Notes under the pieces: model-generated
What the model was told of the DNA's origin: nothing
The model's input: the letters and a program-made list of their open reading frames with translations, nothing else
Databases searched by the model: none
Translations under genes and position numbers: made by a program
DNA from: Oscillospiraceae bacterium
GTDB taxonomy: Bacteria; Bacillota; Clostridia; Oscillospirales; Ruminococcaceae
DNA: 64,000 bases
Direction of reading: 5' to 3'
NCBI GenBank assembly: GCA_017547525.1
Contig: JAFYPL010000025.1
Coordinates: 1 to 64,000, forward strand
In this document: piece by piece, positions 8,513 through 17,788 of the stretch
Layout of the letters: each line of letters starts with the position of its first letter
Position numbering within the stretch: the first letter of the stretch is position 1

Positions 8513-9647
8513 CTATATCTATATTTGCGCTTCTGCGTTTTGTAGCAGGTTTTTCAGCCGGCTGTTCAGCAGCTTCTGTTGCAGGTGCAGCAGCTGCTGT
8601 AGTCAGTATGGTTTTACCTTTTCTTTTATCTGGTGAAAGTGGGTTGTAGCCTTCTTCCTTGGCTTTTTCCATAGCTGCAAATACTTTGTCTTCTACTTCT
8701 TTTGCCAGTGCAGGATTTGCTTTAAAGTATTCTTTAGCATTGTCACGACCCTGTCCCAGACGGATATCACCGTAGCTGAACCATGCGCCGGATCTGTTCA
8801 CAATACCCAGTTTAACTGCAATATCAACCACTTCGCCCATTTTGGAAATGCCCTGACCGAACATAATATCAAATTCTGCTTCTTTGAAAGGAGGAGCAAC
8901 TTTGTTTTTAACTACTTTTGCTCTTGTACGGTTACCGATAACTTCGCTGCCTACTTTGATTGCTTCAACACGACGTACATCAATACGTACAGATGCATAA
9001 TATTTCAGCGCGCGGCCACCTGTAGTTGTTTCAGGGTTGCCATACATAACACCGATTTTTTCACGCAGCTGGTTGATGAAAACAACGATTGTATTTGTTT
9101 TACCGATAACGGATGTGAGTTTTCTCATACCCTGGCTCATGAGGCGGGCCTGAAGACCAACATGGCTGTCGCCCATTTCGCCTTCGATTTCAGCTTTTGT
9201 TGTCATAGCTGCAACAGAGTCAACCACCACGATATCGATAGCACCGGAACGAACCAGTGCTTCACAGATTTCCAGAGCCTGTTCACCTGTGTCTGGCTGT
9301 GAAACCAGCAGGGAGTCAATATCTACACCCAGAGCCTGAGCATAAACAGGGTCCAATGCATGTTCTACGTCAATAAATGCTGCGTTACCGCCTGTTTTCT
9401 GTGCTTCGGCAACAGCGTGGAGAGCCAGTGTTGTTTTACCACTGGATTCTGGTCCATAGATTTCTACTATACGGCCACGTGGCAGGCCACCTATACCCAG
9501 AGCAAGGTCCAGGGAAAGTGAACCTGTAGAAATTTTATCCACGTTCATTGTTACATTTTCACCCAGGCGCATAACCGCACCTTTACCAAACTGTTTTTCT
9601 ATATTAGCCAATGCGGTCTGCAAAGCTTTTTCTTTATCTGTTGCCAT
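8502..9647 (-). CDS. recA: recombinase RecA
   Basis: 381 aa. Walker A GPESSGKT at residues 65-72, Walker B-like [11 protein letters not shown], the L1/L2 DNA-binding loops ([21 protein letters not shown]) split around the monomer core, and a C-terminal domain are all present. The final 40 residues are low complexity, Ala/Pro/Lys-rich and then acidic (NIDIDVE), as in many RecA tails. RecA drives homologous recombination and LexA self-cleavage. A promoter with an overlapping perfect palindrome precedes it (9662-9698). Confidence 0.98.
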   Translation of the reverse strand: MATDKEKALQTALANIEKQFGKGAVMRLGENVTMNVDKISTGSLSLDLALGIGGLPRGRIVEIYGPESSGKTTLALHAVAEAQKTGGNAAFIDVEHALDPVYAQALGVDIDSLLVSQPDTGEQALEICEALVRSGAIDIVVVDSVAAMTTKAEIEGEMGDSHVGLQARLMSQGMRKLTSVIGKTNTIVVFINQLREKIGVMYGNPETTTGGRALKYYASVRIDVRRVEAIKVGSEVIGNRTRAKVVKNKVAPPFKEAEFDIMFGQGISKMGEVVDIAVKLGIVNRSGAWFSYGDIRLGQGRDNAKEYFKANPALAKEVEDKVFAAMEKAKEEGYNPLSPDKRKGKTILTTAAAAPATEAAEQPAEKPATKRRSANIDIDVE

Positions 9648-9661
9648 AATTTATCCCTCAT

Positions 9662-9698
9662 ATTATACTGAATTGCATATTTTACAACCAGTGGTTGT
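9662..9698 (-). promoter_or_regulatory. recA promoter with overlapping palindrome
   Basis: On the minus strand TGGTTG (RC of 9685-9690) and TATAAT (RC of 9662-9667) are spaced by 17 bases. A perfect 7-1-7 inverted repeat, ACAACCA-g-TGGTTGT (9684-9698), covers the -35 box. It does not match the Bacillus LexA box (GAAC-N4-GTTC). An SOS operator of different sequence is a reasonable inference, not shown. Confidence 0.6.
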
Positions 9699-9758
9699 TA
9701 TTTCTGATATTATATTATCATATAATTTTGCAATATTCAAGAGTTATTTAAGTATTAT

Positions 9759-11576
9759 TTAATCTTTTTGAGCGATTATTCCTCGAGGATTACCTGCAAG
9801 ATCCACAATGTGTTTCACTATGCGGTACTGGGCGCTTACCAGTATATTTTCCACTGCTTTTGCCTGGTCATAACCATGTTCAAAAACCATATAACCGCCC
9901 TCTTTCAATGCATCACGATAGTAGTGTGCAATAAATTTGTAAAAACGCAGACCATGGTCTTCTGCAAAAAGTGCACTGCCAGGTTCATATGAAACCTCCG
10001 TCTGCAGTTCGCCTTCCAGCCGTGGGTCAATATATGGTGGGTTGGAAATAATCATATCGAAAGCTTCTTTGTCACACACAATATCGTATTTGAATACATC
10101 ATACTGGACTGGCAACACCATAAGCCCTGTCTTTTTTATATTTCTTTCCAGATAACTGTATGCCCGGTCAAATTTTTCTACAGCCACAACTGAGGCATCA
10201 GGTATAAAGCTTTTTATAGCCAGCGCAATAGCACCAGTGCCGCTGCACAGGTCGATAACCGCAGGACAAGCTATATTTTTCAACACTTCAACAGCTGACA
10301 TTACCACATCTTCAGTATCAGCACGTGGTATAAGCACGCCTTCGCCCACATCAAGGTCCAGATTGAAAAACCGCCATGAGCCCAGAATATACTGCAGTGG
10401 GTATCCGCCTGCACGTTTGTGCGAAAGCGAAATAAGCTGTTTTTTTGTTTCTTCTGTCAGTTCATAACCAGGACCGAGAGTAAGTCTGTCACTTCCCAGC
10501 ATGGACTGGATCATCTGATTAGCTTCAAAACGTGGCTCGCAGTTTTCGTTTTGTGACAGAATATCTGTCATAAATTGATATACGTCATTCAGACGGTTAC
10601 TGACAGGTACAGGATATTCTTCCCGTTTTTCCTCCGGTTGTTCTTGTTCTGGCTGTTCAGGCTGTTCTTCAGCTTTTTTTACCACTGTATGTGGCAGAAT
10701 AGTGTTTACAGATGCTATCGCCACTTCAATCATATCGTCATCCGGTTCATTTGTGGTCAGTCTCTGGAACCACAGACCCGGTGCAGCCATTATTTTTGTG
10801 CAGGCATTTACATTACGGCCTGTGTAGCGCAGTACTTCGTAAGCTATACCTACAACCACAGGCAGGAATACTACCTTCATTGCCACCCTGCTCAATGTAC
10901 TTTTCCATGGTACGAAAGAAAACACAGCTATGCTTATAATCAGGACTATAAACATAAAGCTGGTACCACAGCGTGGGTGGAATCTGGAGTGTTTGCGCAC
11001 ATTTTCCACTGTCAGGTCTTCACCAGCCTCAAAGCAGGCGATGGTTTTATGTTCTGCGCCATGATAAGCAAAAACTCTTTTGATTTCGTTCATCTTTGAA
11101 ACCAGCCACAGATAGATGATAAATATAACCAGTTTCAATATGCCTTCCACAGCGGCTTTCAGGCCACCCAGCGGAATGAATTTATCAATGATGCCGGTAA
11201 TAGTTGTAGGCAGTACCATAAACAGTACCAGTGCCAGCATACCGCCCAGTACCCCTGCTACCATCATAAGTATATCGGTAGCTTTGGCACCGAAATGCTT
11301 TTTCAGCCATTCTTCCATAGGGTCTTCTTCCAGATCCATCATGGATGCTTCGGCAGACGCCATGAGGCTTTTGTAGCCAGTAACCAGACCGTCAATAAAG
11401 CTGTACATACCACGCAACACAGGAATTTTACCGAATTTATTTTCTTTGTTTTTATACTCTTTCACATCTATGCCACCGTCTGGTGTGCGTACGGCTATAG
11501 AATATGACTGCGGGCCTTTCATCATGATGCCCTCAATGAGAGCCTGTCCGCCTATTGATACTTTTTTCTCTGCCAT
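9759..11576 (-). CDS. DUF1385 membrane protein fused to PrmC (release-factor glutamine methyltransferase)
   Basis: 605 aa with two complete families in one frame. Residues 1-~297 are a DUF1385 membrane protein: start GGQALIEGIMMKGP, about four to five hydrophobic segments, and the family core YHGAEHK with HPRCGTSF. Residues ~301-324 are a Glu/Gln/Pro linker. Residues ~327-605 are PrmC/HemK: an N-terminal helical domain, GYPLQYILGSWRF, the SAM-binding DLCSGTGAIAL and the catalytic NPPY at 512-515. PrmC methylates the GGQ glutamine of RF1/RF2. In many Clostridia the two genes are adjacent, so a fusion is plausible. No internal stop or frameshift is seen. The gene overlaps the kinase stop by one base. 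Confidence 0.9.
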   Translation of the reverse strand: MAEKKVSIGGQALIEGIMMKGPQSYSIAVRTPDGGIDVKEYKNKENKFGKIPVLRGMYSFIDGLVTGYKSLMASAEASMMDLEEDPMEEWLKKHFGAKATDILMMVAGVLGGMLALVLFMVLPTTITGIIDKFIPLGGLKAAVEGILKLVIFIIYLWLVSKMNEIKRVFAYHGAEHKTIACFEAGEDLTVENVRKHSRFHPRCGTSFMFIVLIISIAVFSFVPWKSTLSRVAMKVVFLPVVVGIAYEVLRYTGRNVNACTKIMAAPGLWFQRLTTNEPDDDMIEVAIASVNTILPHTVVKKAEEQPEQPEQEQPEEKREEYPVPVSNRLNDVYQFMTDILSQNENCEPRFEANQMIQSMLGSDRLTLGPGYELTEETKKQLISLSHKRAGGYPLQYILGSWRFFNLDLDVGEGVLIPRADTEDVVMSAVEVLKNIACPAVIDLCSGTGAIALAIKSFIPDASVVAVEKFDRAYSYLERNIKKTGLMVLPVQYDVFKYDIVCDKEAFDMIISNPPYIDPRLEGELQTEVSYEPGSALFAEDHGLRFYKFIAHYYRDALKEGGYMVFEHGYDQAKAVENILVSAQYRIVKHIVDLAGNPRGIIAQKD

Positions 11577-12991
11577 CAGTGTCCTTTCATCGAACGGATT
11601 GTGATCAGTGTAAATGTCATTTTGGTGTATTCACCCAGTTGACTTTCCACTGTAAACTCACCGCCGTGGGCTGTAATGATTTCTTTTACCAGTGCCAGAC
11701 CAATACCGCTGCCACGTTTTGCGCCTTTGCCCTTGTAGAATTTCTGTGTAACCTTATCTATATCGTCAGGGTGTATTCCCTTACCATTGTCTGTTACACT
11801 TACAGAAACCGTGCCCTGTTTTTTATTATTATTTATAATTATTTCTATCTTTCCACCAATAGGTGTGTATTTGATAGCGTTATCCAGCAGGTTTACCATT
11901 ACCTGCCTGAGTCTGTTTTTATCTGCGAATACCGGTATAATATCTTCCGGTTCATCGTATTCCAGCCTGATGCTGTTCTGCCGGCAACGTGGGCCGAACA
12001 TAATAGCCACATCACCTATTTCTGCCACCAGGTCCAGTTTTTCTTTTGTGAATTTCAGTTCTGACTGCTGCAGGCGTGAAAAATCCAGAAGATTTTCAAC
12101 CATGGCATACAGTCTTTCTGTTTCCGTAAGAATAACCTGTGTGCCTTTTGAAACAGTTTCCCGGTCAGGAGCTGCATTCAGTGTCTCTGCCCAGCCTTTT
12201 ATAGCTGTCAGCGGTGTACGCAGTTCGTGGGATACACTGGAGATAAATTCATTTTTAATCTCATCTGTACGGCCCAATTCACTGGCCATGTTATTGATAG
12301 TGTCGCACAGCTGGCCTATTTCATCGTTATATGTGTTTTCGATACGTACATCAAATTCACCCTTACTGATTTTGGCGGCAGTGTTTTCTATATTCCTCAG
12401 CGGATTTACAATACTTCGGATGAAATACATACCCGACAGGATACTGATACCTATCAGCGCCAGTACCATCATCGCACCCAGAGCTATGAGAATACCTATT
12501 TCACCATCCACCCTGGTCATGCCTGTTACCAGTCGTATAGCATATATGTTTTCCATGGCCGGCTGTATGATACAGGTGGCTGTCATTACCTTTTCGCCCA
12601 TTTCAGTATGGTAAGTATTTACCGCTATACCATCTGCTGATTTCTGTGCCAGCGCTATATCAGTCATGTGCATATCATCACTGGGCATAAACCCGGTGGA
12701 TGTAGCCATGATTTTACCATTGGTGCCGATAAACATAAATTCAAATTTATCTTTTTCGGTAAACTCTTCACTCATACGGTACAACAGCTGCACACGTTCG
12801 CTTTCTTTCTGGTTTGCGGATGCGGTCAGTGTACCGTTTATGGTATTTATTCTGGTCAGGATAATATTTTCAGCCGCGGAATAATATGAATTTCGCACAT
12901 AAAAAGACAAAACCACCATAGCCACAATCATTACAGTCACTGTGGTGGCCAGACTGCCTTTTATCCATCTTTTAGTAATACTGCTGTTCAT
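11576..12991 (-). CDS. sensor histidine kinase
   Basis: 471 aa. A transmembrane helix at about 13-32, an extracytoplasmic sensor domain of about 130 residues, a second helix at about 165-190, then HAMP. The HisKA domain has the phospho-accepting His at 255 (SHELRTPL). The HATPase domain has the N box (NLLDNAIKYTP), G1 (DNGKGI) and G2 (GSGIGLAL). It partners with the OmpR-type regulator just upstream. Signal unknown. The layout is of the PhoR/ResE/WalK type, but no PAS domain is obvious. The cotranscribed lipoprotein is a candidate sensing partner. Confidence 0.93.
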   Translation of the reverse strand: MNSSITKRWIKGSLATTVTVMIVAMVVLSFYVRNSYYSAAENIILTRINTINGTLTASANQKESERVQLLYRMSEEFTEKDKFEFMFIGTNGKIMATSTGFMPSDDMHMTDIALAQKSADGIAVNTYHTEMGEKVMTATCIIQPAMENIYAIRLVTGMTRVDGEIGILIALGAMMVLALIGISILSGMYFIRSIVNPLRNIENTAAKISKGEFDVRIENTYNDEIGQLCDTINNMASELGRTDEIKNEFISSVSHELRTPLTAIKGWAETLNAAPDRETVSKGTQVILTETERLYAMVENLLDFSRLQQSELKFTKEKLDLVAEIGDVAIMFGPRCRQNSIRLEYDEPEDIIPVFADKNRLRQVMVNLLDNAIKYTPIGGKIEIIINNNKKQGTVSVSVTDNGKGIHPDDIDKVTQKFYKGKGAKRGSGIGLALVKEIITAHGGEFTVESQLGEYTKMTFTLITIRSMKGH

Positions 12992-13012
12992 AATACTTTC
13001 CCGGTAATATAT

Positions 13013-13708
13013 TTATACGCTCCAGCGGTAGCCGTAGCCCCATACAGTAACTATGTGCTGTGGGCTGGATGCATCTTCCTCTATTTTCATTCTCAGACGG
13101 CGGATGTTTACATCAACTATCTTGATATCACCAAAGTAGTTTTCACCCCATACGCCTTCCAGAATTTTTTCCCTCACCAGTGCAACACCTTCATTGCGGA
13201 AAAACAGTTCCATAATGCTGAATTCCACACTGGTCAGATCTATTACTTCATTATCTTTGCGCAGAACACGGCTTTTAAGATCCAGTGTAAAAGGGCCCGA
13301 AACCATTACATCATCTGTGGAAATTTCCTTTTCAGGCTTTTTCACCCTGCGCATCAGCGCATTGATACGCGCCTGCAGCTCCTGTACACCAAAAGGTTTT
13401 GTGATATAGTCATCTGCACCTACTGACAGGGACACAACTTTATCCTGTTCCTGACTTTTGGCAGATAGCATGATGATACCGATGTCATTGTTGTTTCTGC
13501 GGATATATTCACACAGGGATATGCCATTCATACCAGGTAGCATAATATCCAGCAGTGCTATATCAAATTCTGTTCTGTCATTATCTATAATAATTTTTGC
13601 ATTTTCAGCAGTTGAACATCTTATTACGCTGTGTCCTGCCATTTTAAGATTTATTTCAATAACTTCACCAATGGCTTCTTCGTCTTCTACAACCAGTATT
13701 CTCGCCAT
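13013..13708 (-). CDS. OmpR/PhoB-family response regulator
   Basis: 231 aa. Receiver domain with the acidic pocket at the start (VVEDEE), phospho-acceptor D54 (ALLDIMLPG), a conserved switch residue in MLSAKS and the invariant Lys in ITKPFG. The C-terminal winged-helix DNA-binding domain (LTSVEFSIMELF ... VDVNIRRLRMKIE ... VWGYGYRW) is typical of the OmpR class. It lies 13 bases after the lipoprotein gene and 21 bases before the kinase. It may control its own operon, but no direct repeat operator was identified. Confidence 0.94.
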   Translation of the reverse strand: MARILVVEDEEAIGEVIEINLKMAGHSVIRCSTAENAKIIIDNDRTEFDIALLDIMLPGMNGISLCEYIRRNNNDIGIIMLSAKSQEQDKVVSLSVGADDYITKPFGVQELQARINALMRRVKKPEKEISTDDVMVSGPFTLDLKSRVLRKDNEVIDLTSVEFSIMELFFRNEGVALVREKILEGVWGENYFGDIKIVDVNIRRLRMKIEEDASSPQHIVTVWGYGYRWSV

Positions 13709-13721
13709 AATAACCTCCGTT

Positions 13722-14984
13722 TTATTTTATATAAGTCATACCAGAAATGATGTACCGGCGCTGTTCCCGTGTAACTTCCTGTGCGAACAGCACTTTCACC
13801 TGAATAGTACCTTTACCTACTATAATTTCACTTCCTGTATTCAGTGCACCGCCTGCCGGAATAAGACTGAAATTCACCAATGGGCGGCCACTGCTTGTCC
13901 GTATTACGCCCCACTCACCTTCTTCACCGTTGGCCAGAGTAATAAGTCCCTGCCATTCATAAGGCAGAGGGAAGAAAAGACCGCTGTCTGATTCGCATAT
14001 ACCGTAATATTTTCTTACCGGTTCTTCCAGCAAAAAGCATGTCCATTCCATCTGTTTCAGATTGAAGGTGTATGGGTTTCCGTCATCTATAATGGTAGGA
14101 GTTTCATAATAACCATCTTCATCTATATCTCTGCTGTTAAGGCTGTAATTTTCATCCCATATTTTCTGCACCACATCAGGCGAAAGGATAGACTCTATAT
14201 TATAACCTTCCAGCCTTATGGCTTCGGTATATACACGTCGATATGAGTCAGAATAGTCCAGTAATATCACTTCACCTTGAGCCAGGTCACTTTTACTGAA
14301 AGCTATACCAGTAACTGTGGCATTTTTTACGCTGATCTGTTTGGTGGCAATGGATGTAAGATAGTCACTGTAATGTGCGCTGAGGATTTTCAGCTGTGTG
14401 CGCTGATTTTCGGCGTTTATGCCAGCCAGCAGAATATCACCATAACCATCGCCTGTTATATCATGTATTACATAGTCCTGACAGGCGTAAGTATTTTCAG
14501 CACTGATATTAAGTTTGTCAGTAAAGTAAACAGTGGTGATTTTTTCACTGCTGTCAGAGAATGTATAGCCTGTAACTATCTGTTTGTCCGGTTTACCGGT
14601 CAGTTTTTCAAAAGAAATTTTATATACTTCACTTCCGTAACCTTCTTTATCAAAAAACACCGACCATTCCTCGTCGTTCTGTGTCAGCACAGCCATACGC
14701 ACATTACTGCCGGTGTTTTCAGCACTGTACAGCACCACGGCTTCCTCCGTACCATCGCTGTTAAGGTCAGCAAACTGTATAGGAGAAATATTCTCACCTT
14801 TTTTAGGATATTTCAGCACAATATCCTGCCCCAGATGCTGATTGATAGCGGTAATAATCCGGCTTTCTCTCTGTGACAATTTAGGTGATGACAGCAGACT
14901 GAGTATGTTGTTTCTGCTGGCTATTCCACTGCATCCCGTCAGCAGAAGCATCAGTGGAAACAGCAGACAGATTAATCTTTTCAT
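13722..14984 (-). CDS. lipoprotein with FG-GAP/VCBS-like repeats
   Basis: 420 aa with a clear lipobox (LLLTGCSG, Cys18), so it is anchored outside the membrane. The mature part has two Asp-rich motifs resembling integrin/FG-GAP calcium loops (FADLNSDGTEE, DITGDGYGD) and a third (RDIDEDGYYE), suggesting a beta-propeller-like fold. It is the first gene of the lipoprotein, regulator, kinase, DUF1385-PrmC unit. A role as an accessory sensor for the kinase is inference from position only. Confidence 0.8.
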   Translation of the reverse strand: MKRLICLLFPLMLLLTGCSGIASRNNILSLLSSPKLSQRESRIITAINQHLGQDIVLKYPKKGENISPIQFADLNSDGTEEAVVLYSAENTGSNVRMAVLTQNDEEWSVFFDKEGYGSEVYKISFEKLTGKPDKQIVTGYTFSDSSEKITTVYFTDKLNISAENTYACQDYVIHDITGDGYGDILLAGINAENQRTQLKILSAHYSDYLTSIATKQISVKNATVTGIAFSKSDLAQGEVILLDYSDSYRRVYTEAIRLEGYNIESILSPDVVQKIWDENYSLNSRDIDEDGYYETPTIIDDGNPYTFNLKQMEWTCFLLEEPVRKYYGICESDSGLFFPLPYEWQGLITLANGEEGEWGVIRTSSGRPLVNFSLIPAGGALNTGSEIIVGKGTIQVKVLFAQEVTREQRRYIISGMTYIK

Positions 14985-15035
14985 TCCGTATCCCTTTATT
15001 TATATAAAAATTCGCATATATATTACATTTTACCA

Positions 15036-15791
15036 CTAAAACATAAATAAGCCAATACTCATTGCAAGTATCCCTGTAATTATACCATATAATGTGTGTT
15101 GAAAATCTGAAATTTTCCCGCCGGCTGGTATCATTTCGCATATAGCAGCCTGACACATTACCCCTGCCACAACCGGCATAATACCATTCAAAAGAGCCGG
15201 AGTCATAATGCCTTTCAGTAAAAAATACGCTGTGACTCCCCCGGCCAGCTCAGCCATACCCGTAAGAAGGCTGTAAGCAAAAGCTTTTACAGACTTTCCT
15301 GTCAGGTACAGAACCGGAGATGCCACAGCTATGCCTTCCGGCAGGTTATGTAAGGCCACTGCCATAGTAATTTTTATACCTTTCTCCATGCTGTGCGATG
15401 ATGAAAACACGGTGAGTATACCTTCTGGCAAATTATGCATTACCATAACCATTATGGTAATAGCGGCCGTACGTCTGACAGTATGCACTATGTCACTGTC
15501 TGCCGCGTTGTCTTTTATAACCATGGAAGCTGTTGCAGCGCCCGCCGTCCATCCACAGAAAAACAGAGCAAGAACAGCTTTTATTGCCGTAACAAAAGGC
15601 ATATACACATAATAAGTGGCAAATGTTTCCGGCAGCAGATCCATAACTGATACCGCCAGCATTACACCAGCGGCAAACCCCTGTGAAAATGCCATCTTTC
15701 TGTCGTCCGGTATACCTGTAAAAGCCACAATCAGGCCGCCAATACCGGTAGACAACCCCGCCAGAGCACACATTATAAGAGGATACAGCAT
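15036..15791 (-). CDS. ZIP family divalent metal transporter
   Basis: 251 aa from the ATG at 15791, which follows AAAGG within the upstream open frame; the earlier ATG at 15809 has no ribosome binding site. Eight or so membrane helices. The ZIP signatures are HNLPEG in helix IV and a second HNLPEG in helix V, which form the binuclear metal site. Members import zinc, iron or manganese (ZupT type). Divergent from the M20 peptidase gene. Confidence 0.9.
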   Translation of the reverse strand: MLYPLIMCALAGLSTGIGGLIVAFTGIPDDRKMAFSQGFAAGVMLAVSVMDLLPETFATYYVYMPFVTAIKAVLALFFCGWTAGAATASMVIKDNAADSDIVHTVRRTAAITIMVMVMHNLPEGILTVFSSSHSMEKGIKITMAVALHNLPEGIAVASPVLYLTGKSVKAFAYSLLTGMAELAGGVTAYFLLKGIMTPALLNGIMPVVAGVMCQAAICEMIPAGGKISDFQHTLYGIITGILAMSIGLFMF

Positions 15792-15911
15792 ATTCAACAA
15801 ACCTTTCATCGAAATATCTAATTATATGACAGAGGAATCTTTATTATAATCATTGCTTTTATTATTAGAATCTGTCATTATTAGATTATTAACTACAAAA
15901 GGAGTTTTTTT

Positions 15912-17156
15912 ATGAGTTATCAGGTTTCTGAAAAAACAAAAGAAAAACTGACTGCTTTGGTAGCAGACGAAAAAATACAGAAAGCTCTGGCTTTCATTGA
16001 AGAAGATCAGGATATTATACTGGATAAGCAGTGCGAACTGACACTTATTCCTGCGCCTACACATCACGAAGCTGAAAAGGCAAAAAGATTTATGGAAATG
16101 ATGATGGAAGAAGGTCTGGAAGACTGTCACATAGATGAATACGGCAATGCAGTAGGTATCCGCAAAGGTACCGGCGGTGGTAAAACAGTGCTGGTGGAAG
16201 GCCATCTGGACACAGTTTTTCCATTGGATACCAAACTGGAAATCATCAGGGAAGATGGATACATCAAATGCCCTGGCATAGTAGACGACACACGTGGTCT
16301 GGCATCTGTGCTGTCCACAATACGCGCACTCAACGCAGCCGGTATACAGACTAAAGGTGATATTCACTTTGTAGGTACTGTACAGGAAGAAGGCACTGGT
16401 GCACTGAGAGGCATGAAATACTATGTGGAACATCATCCTGAACTGGATGCTTCAATCTCTGTAGACGGTGACGGCTGGTCCAGCATCACTTTTGAAGCCA
16501 CAGGTATACAGACCTACGAGGTGGTTTTCCATGGTATAGGAGGCCATGCATACGGTGCATTCGGCAAAGTGGCAAACCCTATCCACGCAGCCGGCAGAGC
16601 AATAGCAAAAATATCCGAACTGCGTGTACCTGAATATCCACGTACATCTTTTGCAGTAACCAATCTGGAAGCCGGCAGCTATTCCGCAGTACATTCCATA
16701 GTGCCTGACTGTACTATCCGTTTCAACTTCCGCTCCAACAATCAGAGTGAACTGGAAAAACTGAGAAAGAAAATATTTGCTGCTATCGACGAAGCATGCA
16801 GAGAAGAAACCAAACGCTGGGGCATGGATACTATCACATACACAGTAAAACATATCTGTGATGTAAACGCAGGCACACAGGACCCTCATCTGCCTATAGT
16901 TGAAGGCGCAGTATGTGTATCCGAATATCTGGGTGACACCGCCACACTGGGTAAAGGCGGCTCCACAAACTGTAACCGTGCCATCGAAGCCGGCCTGCAG
17001 GCCGTATGTCTGGGCGGCGGCAGAGACTATGGCTCTGCATGTCATACACTGAACGAAAAATTCCTTATTGAAGGTGCCTACAAAGGTTGTCAGGCTACAA
17101 TGTTGCTGACAGCGCTGTGCGCAGGCACTGACAATGTGGAAAGCATTATCGAATAA
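15912..17156 (+). CDS. M20 family metallopeptidase
   Basis: 414 aa, COG0624-like. Zinc ligands and catalytic residues are visible: EGHLDTVFPLD (His and catalytic Asp), the bridging Asp in DDTRG, and the EEGTG Glu pair (general base and ligand). The dimerisation/lid domain contains GIGGHAYGAFG, and the C-terminal ligand lies in SACHTLNEKF. The group includes tripeptidase T-like, carboxypeptidase and YgeY-like hydrolases, so the substrate is uncertain. GGAG ribosome binding site. The nitroreductase gene follows 27 bases later, probably in one transcript. Confidence 0.87.
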   Translation: MSYQVSEKTKEKLTALVADEKIQKALAFIEEDQDIILDKQCELTLIPAPTHHEAEKAKRFMEMMMEEGLEDCHIDEYGNAVGIRKGTGGGKTVLVEGHLDTVFPLDTKLEIIREDGYIKCPGIVDDTRGLASVLSTIRALNAAGIQTKGDIHFVGTVQEEGTGALRGMKYYVEHHPELDASISVDGDGWSSITFEATGIQTYEVVFHGIGGHAYGAFGKVANPIHAAGRAIAKISELRVPEYPRTSFAVTNLEAGSYSAVHSIVPDCTIRFNFRSNNQSELEKLRKKIFAAIDEACREETKRWGMDTITYTVKHICDVNAGTQDPHLPIVEGAVCVSEYLGDTATLGKGGSTNCNRAIEAGLQAVCLGGGRDYGSACHTLNEKFLIEGAYKGCQATMLLTALCAGTDNVESIIE

Positions 17157-17183
17157 TACATCGTAGCCTAAGGAGAATTTATT

Positions 17184-17693
17184 ATGGAATTCATGGACGT
17201 TATGAACAAAAGAATCAGTATCCGCAAATACAAGGACACACCTGTTGAGCAGGAAAAAATCGACAAACTGATTGACCTGATGCGCATTGCACCAAGTGCC
17301 GCCAACAGACAGGAATGGAAATTTGTAGCTATTACTGACGAAGAACAGCTGAAGAAAATGAGAGTAGCATGCGAAAGCCGCGGTCCTGCTATGACTGCAC
17401 CGCTGATTTTCTGCATCTGCGCAACTGAATATGTACAGATGAATGACTCTGGCTACAACCGTGGTACAATAGATGCTTCTATCGCATCCACATACCTGCA
17501 TCTGGCTACATTTGATATGGGTCTGGGTTCCTGCTGGATAGGCAGTTTTGACCCTGATATGGCCACAGAAATCGTGGGCTGTCCTGAAGGCACAAGAGTA
17601 ATTACAGTGGTTACTGTTGGTTATCCAGACGAAGACCCAGCACCACGCCCAAGAAAAACATTTGAAGAAGTGGCTGTATACGACAGATTTTAA
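17184..17693 (+). CDS. nitroreductase family protein (first of two)
   Basis: 169 aa. FMN-binding nitroreductase fold with the start signature NKRISIRKYKDTPV, the APSAANRQEWKF loop and the GLGSCWIG segment near residue 115. Members use NAD(P)H and FMN to reduce nitro compounds, flavins or quinones, or act in other redox steps. Downstream of the M20 peptidase and followed by a strong terminator, so it forms the end of that transcript. Confidence 0.9.
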   Translation: MEFMDVMNKRISIRKYKDTPVEQEKIDKLIDLMRIAPSAANRQEWKFVAITDEEQLKKMRVACESRGPAMTAPLIFCICATEYVQMNDSGYNRGTIDASIASTYLHLATFDMGLGSCWIGSFDPDMATEIVGCPEGTRVITVVTVGYPDEDPAPRPRKTFEEVAVYDRF

Positions 17694-17700
17694 AAAAATT

Positions 17701-17727
17701 ATCCCCCGGAATTCCGGGGGATTTTTT
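17701..17727 (+). terminator. terminator after the first nitroreductase
   Basis: Perfect stem ATCCCCCGGAA/TTCCGGGGGAT (17701-17722) followed by TTTTTT. The A-run on its left could also serve the minus strand, but no minus gene ends here. Confidence 0.93.
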
Positions 17728-17788
17728 GACAAATGCACAGATGTATATTATAGTAAAAATATATTTATAAAGGGAAGGAATCATCACT

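Noticed and set aside
16452..17738. 428-residue open frame antisense to the M20 and nitroreductase genes
   Set aside because: It crosses two genes on the other strand, including their intergenic space and terminator, and is not protein-like.
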